DNA of 64,000 nt from Spongilla lacustris (GCA_949361645.1 OX442419.1:10260351-10324350), one strand, 5' to 3'; shown: positions 32,201 to 47,952, numbered from the stretch's first letter. Translations and numbers: made by a program. Notes: a model not told the origin generated them from the sequence alone.

Positions 32201-34792
32201 TAATTTGACACCGGATTCGTGCTCTGGGTGTAAAGTTGGGTCCACCCGCGTTCTTCACCTGACCCTACCCTAAGCCCTAAGGGGCCCTTCAGGGCCCCCC
32301 TATCTCCCCTCCCTCCTAACATACACATGCTTCGCATGTTTAGTATATATGCACACACTCTCTCCTCCATAGCTGGCCCAGGTGGTGGTGGATGCTGGGT
32401 CAATAGCACACTTGGCACACCTTGTACTACATGATGACCCAAAGCTAAAGGTAAGGGGAGGGGAGGGGAGGAGGGAGGGGAGGGAGGTAGGAGGGGGCAT
32501 GAGGTGAGGAGGGAGGGGAGGGAGCATGAGGTAAGGAGGGAGGGAGGGGAGGGGGCATGAGGTAAGGAGGGAGGGAGGGGAGGGGCATGAGGTAACGAGG
32601 GAGGGAGGGGAGGGGGCATGAGGTAAGGAGGGAGGGAGGGGAGGGGCATGAGGTAACGAGGGAGGGAGGGGAGGGGGCATGAGGTAACGAGGGAGGGAGG
32701 GGGCATGAGGTAAGGAGGATTGAAAGGAGGTAGGAGGGGGCATGAGGTAAGGAGGGACGGAGGGAGGGAGGGGAGGGGGCATGAGGTAAGGAGGGAGGGG
32801 AGGGAGGTAGGAAGGGGCATGAAGTAAGGAGGGAGGGAGGGGAGTAAGGTAAGGAGAGAGGTAGGCATGAGGTAACATACCTGCTAACCCTATAGAGGCA
32901 GGTGTACTCAGCCCTTGGCCAGATATCCAAGCACACGGTGGAGCTAGCTGAGCTGGTGGTGGAGGCTGAGGTGTTCCCAACAGTCTTCAAGTGCCTTAAG
33001 GACCCTGATGAGTATGTCAGAAAGAATGTTGCCACCCTGATTAGAGAGATTGCCAAGCACACTCCAGAGGTGAGTTATACTTATAGCCCAGCCATCTGAC
33101 CACTCCCCACATCCCCCACACCTTCCCTCCACCCTACACCTTCCCTCCACCTTCATAGCTCTCACAGCTGATTGTGAACTCAGGGGGTGTGGCCTGTCTG
33201 GTGGACTACATTGGGGACACCAGGGGAAATGTTCGGCTGCCAGCCATCATGGCTCTAGGGTACATCGGTGCCCACTCTGAAACCCTAGCAATGGCTGTCA
33301 TTTTGTCCAAGGTAACATGTCACATGACCTATCCCATGATGGTCACATGTCACATGAGCTCCTATCCCATGGTGGTCACATGTCATATGACCTATCCCAT
33401 GATGGTCACATGTCACATGACCTATCCCATGATGGTCACATGTCACATGACCTATCCCATGATGGTCACATGTCACATGACCTATCCCATGATGGTCACA
33501 TGTCACATGAGCTCCTATCCTGTGATGGTCATTATAGTGTCCTTAAATGGTACCTTCCTGTAGTATGACTACACATGTACACATGTAATACTGGTGATGT
33601 AATTTATGTGTGTTATTGTGTGGTGGCTGCATCTGTACACAAGTGTGAAAGCATTACACACTAACAGCTCATATGTGATGTGTGTGTAGTAGCTGGTAGT
33701 GTATTCATAGCTGATTTGTACACACATCCTCACACATGCACACATTCACACACACACACACACACACACATGTACCACATGTACCCACAACAGGGTGTGG
33801 TACAGCTAACTATTGCATTATCGGAGGAAACAGAAGATCACATCCTGGTGAGGGTGGGAAGGAGGAGGGAGGGAGGGAGGAGGAGGGAGGGAGGAGGAGG
33901 GAGGGAGGAGGAGGGAGGGAGGGAGGGAGGGAGGAGGAGGGAGGGGTGCTAAAGTAGAGTGTGTTGGATTCATATAGGTCCTCCCTCCCCATCCCTTAGG
34001 CTGCCATAGCTTGGTCGCTGGGTCAGATTGGCAGGCACACACCAGAACATGCTAAGTCTGTGGCACAGTCCAATGCTCTACCTCGTCTGCTACAACTGTT
34101 CCTCGCTACCAATAGTTCTGAAGATCTAAAGACCAAGGCATGTGTGTGTGTTGTGGTGGTGTTGTGTGAGTGGTGGTGTTGTGTGAGTGATATGGGTGAG
34201 GTGTGTGAGTGATGCAAGTTACATTCTGTGTCGTTTGGCATGAGTGGGTATGTATATGTGGTGTATATGTGGTGTATACAGTTTTGTGTCACTATTGATG
34301 GTGTGTGGATGACTATTTCTGTCACACCTCTCATCCCCAGACCAAGAAAGCTCTGAAAAGCATTTTGAGTCGCTGCGTCCACCTACCAGCACTGGAGCCC
34401 CTCCTCCACGATGCCCCGCCCACCATCCTCAAGCACGTGGTGGGCCAGTTCTCCAAAGTGCTCCCCCATGACGCCAAGGCCAGAAGACTGTTTGTCACAT
34501 CAGGAGGTCTCAAGAAGGCATGTCTCCCTATCTCTGTGATCAACTGTATGGCATACTGTAGCAGTTCCCCTGAAAGATGGGACAGATAGTGGGAATGTTA
34601 CCTAGAGCCCCCCAGTGTGGGTACATGAGCTAGCCCCACACATGCACATGCTCCACCACAGGTACACACCCACATACCCACATGCCCACACCCACATGCC
34701 CTACCACAGTTATGCACTCACAGGACACAACACACTCACAATACTCACACACACACACACACACACATATGCTCACACAATATACTCACACA

Positions 34793-34850
<58 letters not shown>

Positions 34851-35478
34851 ATATGCTCACACACCACATGCTAGCACTCTAACATGTGTCCATCAACACA
34901 TTGATTGGTTATGGGAGCAGTCCATTCTGTTGCTCTGTCACCTTTTGGGACACAATGGAACTATTGTTGAGACCACCAAACTGTCCCTCCTGTGGACCAT
35001 ATAAATGCTGCAACATGAAGCACACATCATATAATACACACATACACATGCACATATACACACATATACACACATCACATAACCATTATCTGTTCCTACA
35101 GATTCAGGAGATAACTGCTGAGCCTGGCTCTGTGCTACAGGAATACATCCAGACCATTAACAGTTGCTATCCAGAGGAGATCGTAAGGTGAGGTGGAGTG
35201 TGGGTGTGAGGGTTGTGTGGAAGAGGGGTGATAAGTGGAGAGCGATGTAGGTCCACCATTTGCATACCAAGTAATCAATAGCTTTGGTTCTCAATTCCAA
35301 AGTACAAGTATGACGTTAAATTATATTCAAGAGGTAATTAAGATACTATATCAGATTACCTGGTGTTTGTACTGGACATTGCTCTAAGCCCTGTGGCTGC
35401 CACAAGCAGCTGTCCAATGTGGCCATATGGGATGGGAGACGTGGAGGCATGGAGGCTAATAGCCTGTGGGGTGGTGGT

Positions 35479-35542
<64 letters not shown>

Positions 35543-35768
35543 TGTACATCAGGATGTGTGGTAGAAAAGAGAGACTTCCTGTGCTGAAGTGTATGCACAA
35601 CCAAGAGCAGATATCTGCCAGCCTAATCACAAACAGCCCAAAGTGCCTTAAGTGGTTGGTGTGTACAAACTATCATATGATGATGCACACACCACCAGGT
35701 ACTACTCCCCTGGCTACTCCGAGAAGCTGCTGGAAAGGGTGGAGCAGTACAAGCCCAACGTCAGCTAG
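27888..35768 (+). CDS. SPAG6: SPAG6/PF16, axonemal central-pair armadillo protein, 14 exons
   Basis: Exons: 27888-27912, 27978-28073, 28125-28291, 28374-28442, 29091-29205, 29871-29998, 32373-32450, 32896-33069, 33159-33311, 33794-33847, 34000-34137, 34341-34517, 35102-35187, 35699-35768. Total 1530 nt, 509 aa, the length I recall for human SPAG6. It begins MSQRQIVQVFEQYQKAR and carries armadillo repeats throughout (ALGRLANHNDDLAEAVV, ASALSDISKHSPELAQ, REIAKHTPELSQL, GQIGRHTPEHA), then the conserved tail HVVGQFSKVLPHDAKARRLF and CYPEEIVRYYSPGYSEKLL. The protein stabilises the central microtubule pair of motile 9+2 cilia and flagella. Introns after exons 5, 11 and 12 only keep frame if a GC donor is used (GAG|GCATGG, AAG|GCATGT, AAG|GCATGT). 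Introns 6, 7 and 9 begin with tandem copies of donor-region sequence. An X-box-like motif lies in the promoter. Confidence 0.96.
28685..29015. repeat. CA-rich repeat block in SPAG6 intron 4
   Basis: Irregular acacatgcacacatacacc units of 8-14 bp over about 330 bp. No stop codons in several frames because of composition; not coding. Confidence 0.9.
29214..29870. repeat. (CA)n and C/T-rich 24-bp minisatellite in SPAG6 intron 5
   Basis: A (CA)n run starts nine bases after the GC donor. From 29325 to the acceptor ctccccacag (29870) there are about 24 copies of a 16-25-bp unit (ctcctccctcctaccactac). The acceptor's pyrimidine tract is the last repeat unit. Confidence 0.95.
29999..30175. repeat. 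Minisatellite at the SPAG6 intron 6 donor
   Basis: The intron begins gtgtgtatgggggcatcact, and units of 18-22 bp with gtatgggggcatcact follow for about 170 bp, so gtatgg donor-like sequences recur. Confidence 0.85.
30255..30595. repeat. 26-bp minisatellite in SPAG6 intron 6
   Basis: Thirteen copies of a 26-bp unit containing aaggattgcagtggtataac and tgttac. Confidence 0.95.
30830..31212. repeat. 26-bp minisatellite with detached inverted copies
   Basis: About 15 copies of a 26-bp unit containing ataatggtagccatgattgt. Three units in reverse complement (acaatcatggctaccattat) lie at 31478-31560, about 270 bp away, so array and copies can pair as an intronic hairpin. Confidence 0.93.
31815..32075. 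repeat. CA/GT-rich self-complementary block in SPAG6 intron 6
   Basis: acacacatgcacac units (31824-31880) are followed by tgtgtgtgcatgtgtg units (31881-31970) and again by the acacatgcacac type to 32070. Adjacent opposite-strand blocks can fold back. Confidence 0.9.
32451..32872. repeat. Purine-rich minisatellite seeded at the SPAG6 intron 7 donor
   Basis: The intron starts AAG|gtaaggggaggggagg. It continues for about 420 bp with units of 27-32 bp containing gggggcatgaggtaaggagg. About a dozen units carry a gaggtaagg donor-consensus match; in some it is mutated to gaggtaacg. Confidence 0.93.
33306..33528. repeat. 30-bp minisatellite seeded at the SPAG6 intron 9 donor
   Basis: The intron begins gtaacatgtcacatgaccta; the following units (about seven, 30-33 bp) begin gtcacatgtcacatgaccta. 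The array therefore matches the first 30 bases of the intron. Confidence 0.93.
33728..33951. repeat. (CA)n before exon 10 and ggaggagggaggg repeat after it
   Basis: A short (CA)n lies at about 33748-33770. After SPAG6 exon 10 the donor gtgagggtgggaaggag runs into a purine repeat of gggaggaggagg units filling most of intron 10. Confidence 0.9.
34748..34852. repeat. (CA)n microsatellites in SPAG6 intron 12
   Basis: Two CA runs, 34748-34767 and 34799-34848, inside a CA-rich intron. Confidence 0.95.
35480..35542. repeat. (GT)n microsatellite in SPAG6 intron 13
   Basis: About 30 GT units between exons 13 and 14. Confidence 0.97.
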
Positions 35769-36643
35769 ATAACATCTCTCACTCTTTCTCTTTTTTTCTT
35801 TTTTGTCCATGTCACACACTTGTAGAAGTGTTAATGTTTAAAAGTTGGTATCTCTTGTGTTGCTTCCCTCCATACAAAATAACGTGACATCACCCGTGCG
35901 GTGTCTACCTAAGTCTGGGGGGTATGATTGTCTGGGAATGGACTGCATTCCACGGTATGACCTCGTGAAGCTCTAGAAGTTGGACAGGAAAAGCTTTTTA
36001 CATGGGTTATGGGGGTAGGGCTTGCCCATGGGTACATCTGTTCGGACACAATTGTTCGCACCTATTCATGTAATTCATAGTGCTAGAAAATCACCTAGGC
36101 AATCCACCCCATCTGTTGCGACGAGATTCACACCGCCACTGGTGCGTAAAAGGTGGCGCGGTCATTGCCGGCAGTGACACACAAGGTCGCGTATATGACG
36201 CAAACACAAACGTGACAAGCAGATATGGTCAGAAGTTGTAAATTTGTTTCCTTTTTGCAGGCAGATAAACTGTACAATTCATTTGTGCACACAACAAGAC
36301 ACACACATACATTCTAAACATTCTAAATGATATATTGAAAGGGAGAGAGAACTAGACACACACTAATGTTACATAAGGTAAGTGATAGCCTGCACATAAG
36401 TGATGGTGGTGAGGGAGCACAAAATATTTCCTAAAAGTTTCAAAAACACACTACACACACAAGCAACAAAACAAAAAAAAAAAAAAAATTGAAGGAAATC
36501 TGCTACTGATCAGAAGTGAAAGGGTTAATACCTGTTGAGGATTGAATGTGTGCTGATTGATACTAGTAAGTGGAGAGGACGTGTGAATCAATGTGTTCTG
36601 ATGTACGATTGGGACTCAGTCTGGGGAGGAGGGACTAGGGTGC
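35769..36643. other. Convergent intergenic region SPAG6/GATA
   Basis: Holds the 3' UTRs of SPAG6 (+) and the GATA factor (-). No canonical AATAAA was seen on either strand close to the stops. A poly(A) run lies at about 36473-36487. No additional exon recognised. Confidence 0.6.
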
Positions 36644-40348
<3,705 letters not shown>

Positions 40349-41814
40349 TGCTGTCTAAAACAATTTTCTTTTCTCTCCGCTTCTTAAATAAAGTGTAGCT
40401 TGCGATTTTGAGTTGCACGCGCAGCCGATTAAATATGCACAGCTGAAGGGGGAGGGTCTTGTTGCGCCGCGCGCCCTGGCCGCTTTTAAATTTCCCCGAA
40501 GTCGTCTTCGGATGCTCTGCATTCGCAAAGGTGTGGGGACGAGTGTACTTACAGCAGTCACATACCATGCATTCTAAAAAATATGCACCTCAGAATACCG
40601 ATTACAAACATTTTTGCCCCCTACATGTACTGTCACTGTAGGACTGGGGACTCATCACTTCATCGCTACCTAATGATTCCGTTGCCCCTCCCACCACACC
40701 TGTCCTCTCATGGAAGTGTGGTGGAGTGTGGATGGTGGTGAGGGGAGGAGGGACACAGGAGGGGTGAGTACATGGGGAGGAGGGGGAGCATATAGTGCCC
40801 TCCCCTCCCCCTCCTGTGGAGAGAAGATTTTATTCAAAGTAGCTGAAAGAGTGGGTGTGCATTTGGTCACCTAGGTAACCTTGCCAGGGTAGGTGGGCCT
40901 GGGCACCCTATGTAGGGGTACTTTGTTAATTATGATGATTTGGAGGTGTACATGTATTGCAAACATGGTATCAAGGTCCATCTACGAAGGCTTGATGATG
41001 AATACAAAATAAAATAGTTGATACAAATAGCACCAATGATTTTTTCCCCCCAACTTTATGCAAGCATCAACTGAAAACCCCTAATCCTGCACCATACAGT
41101 CCTCCCCTCCTCCCCCTTCCTTTACTTCATTCTCTATTGTGCAATGACTAAACACATTTAAGGGTGTAGCAGTGCAAATATTAAGTTGGCTTTAATTAGA
41201 ACTTATATAGTCCATAGTACTATATCAGGACATGTCTCTTCTTGTGTTTTCTCTCCTATAGCAGCCCAGCAAAGGCTAGACCAGCCCCACTTGCAGTTAC
41301 CAGGGAGACCAAGATTAAGGTACCCTAACTTGTGTGCTTTGAGGAAGTTGAGGTCCCAGGCACACATCCTCATTGGAGGGGATATCCCCATCATTGGAGG
41401 GGATGTCCCTATCATTGGAGGGGATACCCCATCATTAAAGGGATGCCCCCATCAACGGAGGTAATTTCCCTGTGCTAACATCACAAATAGATGCAGTTAC
41501 AGTGAGAGAAGAACGATTCTAATCTTCTAGGACAAGACTATGTTCTATCTGCTGAAGTGACCCCCCCCCCCCCCCCCCCCGCATACTAAAGATAGAGGCA
41601 ATTGTAACCTAGCAACCAGATCAAGTTCAACATGCTCCTCCTACTTCCTCATGTGGCATCACATACAACTTTAGGCTTGCCTTTCATACAAACTTCCATT
41701 ACAATCTTCTAATGGACGAGGAATACTATAATTTACTCACCACAGGCTGTCAAAATAATGTTTAACCCCTTTGATCCCTGTTCACTGCTGTATGACAGCC
41801 TGTAATCTGTACCA
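40349..41814. other. GATA upstream region, no gene recognised
   Basis: Probably contains the GATA promoter near 40349-40560. Around 41390-41455 a 20-bp motif (cattggaggggatatcccca) is repeated three to four times. A C19 tract lies near 41562. No exon with support was found. Confidence 0.55.
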
Positions 41815-42203
41815 TAGATGTAGGTGATCATGGGCATGGTCAGTATACTACAGTATACTACAGTAGTGATGGAATAGTTAAAGGTTTTTTGACCATAGTT
41901 AAGTTCCAGTTAACTAAAGATGTTTTTTTTTTGTGCAGTTAAGTTAAATAAATTCATTACCTATCCCATATTCTTTCAGTTATGTTATTGCCACAACCCA
42001 GTTAAGTTAGGTTGACAATTTAGTTAAACAGTCACACGAAGTTTATATAGTTCAAATTGGATTTTTGCAATGAAAATTGTGCTCTTCAATTTCTTTCTGC
42101 TTCCAATTGCATAGCATGCTCTAGAAACATCAGTGGATGACAATCCCATCACTACTGTAGTATACTGTAGTATACTGACCATGCCCATGATCACCTACAT
42201 CTG
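41815..42203. mobile_element. MITE-like inverted repeat
   Basis: Terminal arms of about 57 bp (41816-41871, gatgtaggtgatcatgggca ... gtagtgatgg; and its reverse complement at 42146-42202) enclose about 275 bp of AT-rich sequence with motifs such as agttaagttaa. The arm contains a short internal tandem, cagtatacta. No TSD identified with certainty. Confidence 0.8.
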
Positions 42204-42264
42204 AATCACAATCTTGGTATTGTGTGATATGTTTCCATTTCTGGTCAATTGGATTGGGCCAGGA

Positions 42265-42435
42265 TTATGTTAAATCAAGATAATTAAATTTTGGTGTTGT
42301 AGGATTTATATAAGGAAACACCAACGGGATTATGGCATTCATCAATTACAGACCTACATTTAGCTAGTTGAGGCAAGTAGATTTGCTAAAGATTGTAGGT
42401 TTGTAACATATGAATGTATACCACTACGATCCAAT
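42265..42435. mobile_element. Degenerate copy of the 57.5-kb MITE family
   Basis: Shares caagataattaaattttggtg, gtaggattt, ggaaaca, cctacatttagc and gtagatttgctaaa in the same order as the element at 57503-57790, but is diverged. Confidence 0.55.
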
Positions 42436-43165
42436 GTGGAGACCAGCAGAACTTCAAATATTACTCCATACATATATGTATTATTTACATGTATTGCACA
42501 TAATTACAAATTTATATGAATTGGAACAAAGGATTCCTTCTGCATGAAGCGCTGAAGTATAAGTCAAGCCCATTTGGAAAATGGGAGTCAGCGGAGACTT
42601 GCATCATTACCCATTAGCATTGAGGCAAAGTAAGAATGCCCCCCATTGTACTTTGGACTGAGAAATCCTTAACTGATTCATTATTAAAGAAAAATTGATA
42701 GGGTAAATATCATGCTTAATTAACAATATGTACTGAGTTAAGTTACAGTTAACTACCACCTGGCTATATAAGCTTAAGTTAAATTAATAATTGACTTAAC
42801 CGACCCAAGTTAAGTTTATTAAGTAGTTAACTATCCCAACACTACACTACACTATACTACATTTTCCCTCTAATTAGCTTTATCTCATCATTGATCAGCT
42901 ACCTTCTGCTGTGAGAGAAGTTGACACAAGTAAAGTTGTTTGAAGGCAATGTGTAAAAAGCAAGGAAACAAGAGTCTAATAATAACGCCTATGTTAGCAC
43001 ATAAAACACTGTAATGTCCTACAATGTGGGCAAAATATAGGGCTATAAAACTAGAAGTTGTTCTTGATGTTAGAATGGATGTCTGTACATGCTTCTAATG
43101 CAAAGAAAAGTTGGGGACGGGGATAGGGGGCGGGGCGGGGGACCAAACTTCACACAAATAATTGC
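42436..43165. other. AT-rich intergenic sequence
   Basis: No gene recognised. It includes further agttaagtta/ttaactta motifs near 42730-42840, similar to the interior of the 41815-42203 element. Confidence 0.5.
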
Positions 43166-43169
43166 AATA

Positions 43170-43752
43170 TGAACTGGTTCCCCCTGGAGTCGTAATGTTC
43201 CCCCTGGGGTCCTGATGTTCCCCCTGGGGTCCTGGTGTTCCCCCTGGGGTCCTGATGTTCTTTATATGAAAATGCAGGTGCTGTACAAGGAAAGGAAAAA
43301 TGGCCAATGATGATGTAATGGGAATGGCAATGATGATGTAATGGGAATGTGTAATGATGTGTAATGGACTGGGTAATGATGATGTAATGGGAATGTGTAA
43401 TGATGTGTAATGGACTGGGTAATGATGATGTAATGGGAATGGGTAATGATGTGTAATGGACTGGGTAATGATGATGTAATGGGAATGGGTAATGATGATG
43501 TAATGGAATGTGTTATGATGACGTAATGGGAATGTGTAATGATGTGTAATGGACTGGGTAATGATGATGTAATGGGAATGGGTAATGATGATGTAATGGA
43601 ATGGGTAATGATGATGTAATGGAAATGTGTAATGATGATGTAATGGGAATGGGTAATGATGATGTAATAGGAATGGTAATGATGATGTAATGGAAATGTG
43701 TAATGATGATGTAATGGGAAAGGGTAATGATGATGTAATGGGAATGGTTAAT
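43170..43752. repeat. Two minisatellites: 20-bp and about 22-bp units
   Basis: 43180-43260 has four copies of ccccctggggtcctgatgtt. 43300-43752 has about 20 copies of a unit around aatgatgatgtaatgggaat with alternating aatgatgtgtaatggact units. The minus-strand open frame across this block is repeat-derived. Confidence 0.93.
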
Positions 43753-44504
43753 GTAGTACACAAATTAGTTCTCTTGCTGCACAAATTTAGAATGTGTGTG
43801 GCATTATATGGAATTGAAATGCAAGGTTAGGTGTATGAAGGGCCCATATCCTCACACACGTGCACACTAGGACTTGCACCATGCCTGTGAAGTGGACTGG
43901 GAATGAGCAATGTCAATTTTTGTGATTCGATCAACCACAACATGTCATTTTGCAATTTTAGCACTCCAAAGGGCTGCACAGGAGCAACTTGACACCCACA
44001 AGTGCTGCACAGGTGCAACTTAACACCCAAAAGTGCTGCACAGGTGCAAATTGACACCAGATTGAGATTCCTGGGTCAAAAGCAGGGGTCAGGAGTGCGC
44101 TATATTCTCCATACCTTTGACACACTCATTTAACAAATGAATTCACTAACTGTTTTAGGTGTCTCAAAACAATTGGATGGGGAAGGGAGAAGGGCAGTGA
44201 TCTGATAGTGGTACGATAGAGGACTGGGGAGGGGGCTGGCATAAGGTAGGTCTCCAACGGACCAATGTATGCCAACTGAAGTAGTATATTCCTTAGGCAA
44301 TATAGTAGGCAGTAACCCCTTGTATGTAAAGTGCACCAATAACCCACAGTGGGAGGAGGGTACGCTTGGGAGGAGGGTACGCTTGGGAGGAGGGTACGCT
44401 CCCTAACTTTGATTGTACACTGTTCTCCATGCTGTACAATCAGTGGTGAAGCAATATGACATTTTATTATTAAGCCTGATAGCAGTTTTACTGCATTGGT
44501 ACTA
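43753..44504. other. Intergenic sequence with minor repeats
   Basis: A motif of about 31 bp (gtgctgcacaggtgcaactt) occurs three times at 43970-44055, and gggaggagggtacgctt three times at 44350-44402. No exon seen. Confidence 0.6.
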
Positions 44505-44507
44505 TGT

Positions 44508-47500
44508 GTGCATGCAGCATATCATAGTGGTGTGCATGCAGCATATCATAGTGGTGTGCATAGCCTTGTCATAGTGGTGTGCATGCAGTATATCATAGTG
44601 GTGTGCATGCAGCATATCATAGTGGTGTGCATGCAGCATATCATAGTGGTGTGCATGCAGCATATCATAGTGGTGTGCATGCAGCATATCATAGTGGTGT
44701 GCATGCAGCATATCATAGTGGTGTGCATGCAGCATATCATAGTGGTGTGCATGCAGTATATCATAGTGGTGTGCATGCAGCATATCATAGTGGTGTGCAT
44801 GCAGCATATCATAGTGGTGTGCATGCAGTATATCATAGTGGTGTGCATGCAGTATATCATAGTGGTGTGCATGCAGTATATCATAGTGGTGTGCATGCAG
44901 CATATCATAGTGGTGTGCATGCAGCACATCATAGTGGTGTGCATGCAGCATATCATAGTGGTGTGCATGCAGCATATCATAGTGGTGTGCATAGCCTTGT
45001 CATAGTGGTGTGCATAGCCTTGTCATAGTGGTGTGCATAGCCTTGTCATATCATAGTGGTGTGCATGCAGTATATCATAGTGGTGTGCATGCAGTATATC
45101 ATAGTGGTGTGCATGCAGCATATCATAGTGGTGTGCATGCAGCATATCATAGTGGTGTGCATGCAGCATATCATAGTGGTGTGCATGCAGCACATCATAG
45201 TGGTGTGCATGCAGTATATCATAGTGGTGTGCATGCAGCATATCATAGTGGTGTGCATGCAGCATATCATAGTGGTGTGCATGCAGCATATCATAGTGGT
45301 GTGCATGCAGCATATCATAGTGGTGTGCATGCAGTATATTATAGTGGTGTGCATGCAGTATATCATAGTGGTGTGCATGCAGCACATCATAGTGGTGTGC
45401 ATGCAGCACATCATAGTGGTGTGCATGCAGTATATCATAGTGGTGTGCATGCAGCACATCATAGTGGTGTGCATGCAGCACATCATAGTGGTGTGCATGC
45501 AGCATATCATAGTGGTGTGCATGCAGTATATCATAGTGGTGTGCATGCAGCATATCATAGTGGTGTGCATGCAGCATATCATAGTGGTGTGCATGCAGCA
45601 TATCATAGTGGTGTGCATGCAGCATATCATAGTGGTGTGCATGCAGCATATCATAGTGGTGTGCATGCAGCATATCATAGTGGTGTGCATGCAGCATATC
45701 ATAGTGGTGTGCATGCAGCATATCATAGTGGTGTGCATGCAGCATATCATAGTGGTGTGCATGCAGTATATCATAGTGGTGTGCATGCAGCATATCATAG
45801 TGGTGTGCATGCAGTATATCATAGTGGTGTGCATGCAGCATATCATAGTGGTGTGCATGCAGCATATCATAGTGGTGTGCATGCAGCATATCATAGTGGT
45901 GTGCATGCAGCATATCATAGTGGTGTGCATGCAGTATATCATAGTGGTGTGCATGCAGCATATCATAGTGGTGTGCATGCAGCATATCATAGTGGTGTGC
46001 ATGCAGTATATCATAGTGGTGTGCATGCAGCATATCATAGTGGTGTGCATGCAGCATATCATAGTGGTGTGCATGCAGTATATCATAGTGGTGTGCATGC
46101 AGCATATCATAGTGGTGTGCATGCAGCATATCATAGTGGTGTGCATGCAGCATATCATAGTGGTGTGCATGCAGCATATCATAGTGGTGTGCATGCAGCA
46201 TATCATAGTGGTGTGCATGCAGCATATCATAGTGGTGTGCATGCAGCATATCATAGTGGTGTGCATGCAGTATATCATAGTGGTGTGCATGCAGCATATC
46301 ATAGTGGTGTGCATGCAGCATATCATAGTGGTGTGCATGCAGCATATCATAGTGGTGTGCATGCAGCATATCATAGTGGTGTGCATGCAGCATATCATAG
46401 TGGTGTGCATGCAGCATATCATTGTGGTGTGCATGCAGCATATCATAGTGGTGTGCATGCAGCATATCATAGTGGTGTGCATGCAGTATATCATAGTGGT
46501 GTGCATGCAGCATATCATAGTGGTGTGCATGCAGCATATCATAGTGGTGTGCATGCAGCATATCATAGTGGTGTGCATGCAGCATATCATAGTGGTGTGC
46601 ATGCAGCATATCATAGTGGTGTGCATGCAGCATATCATAGTGGTGTGCATGCAGCATATCATAGTGGTGTGCATGCAGCATATCATGGTGGTGTGCATGC
46701 AGCATATCATAGTGGTGTGCATGCAGCACATCATAGTGGTGTGCATGCAGCATATCATAGTGGTGTGCATGCAGTATATCATAGTGGTGTGCATGCAGCA
46801 TATCATAGTGGTGTGCATGCAGCATATCATAGTGGTGTGCATGCAGCATATCATAGTGGTGTGCATGCAGCATATCATAGTGGTGTGCATGCAGCATATC
46901 ATAGTGGTGTGCATGCAGCATATCATAGTGGTGTGCATGCAGCATATCATAGTGGTGTGCATGCAGCATATCATAGTGGTGTGCATGCAGCACATCATAG
47001 TGGTGTGCATGCAGTATATCATAGTGGTGTGCATGCAGTATATCATAGTGGTGTGCATGCAGCACATCATAGTGGTGTGCATGCAGTATATCATAGTGGT
47101 GTGCATGCAGCACATCATAGTGGTGTGCATGCAGCATATCATAGTGGTGTGCATGCAGCATATCATAGTGGTGTGCATGCAGCACATCATAGTGGTGTGC
47201 ATGCAGCATATCATAGTGGTGTGCATGCAGTATATCATAGTGGTGTGCATGCAGCATATCATAGTGGTGTGCATGCAGTATATCATGCATAGTGGTGTGC
47301 ATGCAGTATATCATAGTGGTGTGCATGCAGCACATCATAGTGGTGTGCATGCAGTATATCATAGTGGTGTGCATGCAGCATATCATAGTGGTGTGCATGC
47401 AGTATATCATAGTGGTGTGCATGCAGCACATCATAGTGGTGTGCATGCAGTATATCATAGTGGTGTGCATGCAGCACATCATAGTGGTGTGCATGCAGCA

Positions 47501-47830
47501 TATCATAGTGGTGTGCATGCAGCATATCATAGTGGTGTGCATGCAGTATATCATAGTGGTGTGCATGCAGCATATCATAGTGGTGTGCATGCAGTATATC
47601 ATAGTGGTGTGCATGCAGCATATCATAGTGGTGTGCATGCAGCATATCATAGTGGTGTGCATGCAGCATATCATAGTGGTGTGCATGCAGTATATCATAG
47701 TGGTGTGCATGCAGCATATCATAGTGGTGTGCATGCAGTATATCATAGTGGTGTGCATGCAGCATATCATAGTGGTGTGCATGCAGCATATCATAGTGGT
47801 GTGCATGCAGCATATCATAGTGGTGTGCGT
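44508..47830. repeat. Giant 24-bp minisatellite
   Basis: About 138 copies of a 24-bp unit (gtggtgtgcatgcagcatat plus cata). Almost all variation is at one site (catatc, tatatc or cacatc), giving a three-letter unit code, and a few units end in the cattgtcata-like variant gcatagccttgtcatagtg (about 44562, 44990-45045). As the unit is divisible by three and stop-free, several frames on both strands stay open for 750-930 codons; none is a credible gene. Confidence 0.98.
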
Positions 47831-47952
47831 GTGTTGTATTTACACTTATACTTAGAAGTGTATTGATATATTACCTCATCTACGAGGACAGCACATATTA
47901 TAGCATCACCATGGAAACAATAGACAGCTGTAACATGGGGGTTAAGGTTCTT

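Noticed and set aside
45010..47866. Open frames of 750-936 codons on both strands (repeats of CMQHIIVV, HTTMICCM, HAAYHSGV types)
   Set aside because: They arise because a 24-bp unit without stops is divisible by three. Several frames on both strands are open at once, there is no start context or domain, and all track the minisatellite exactly.
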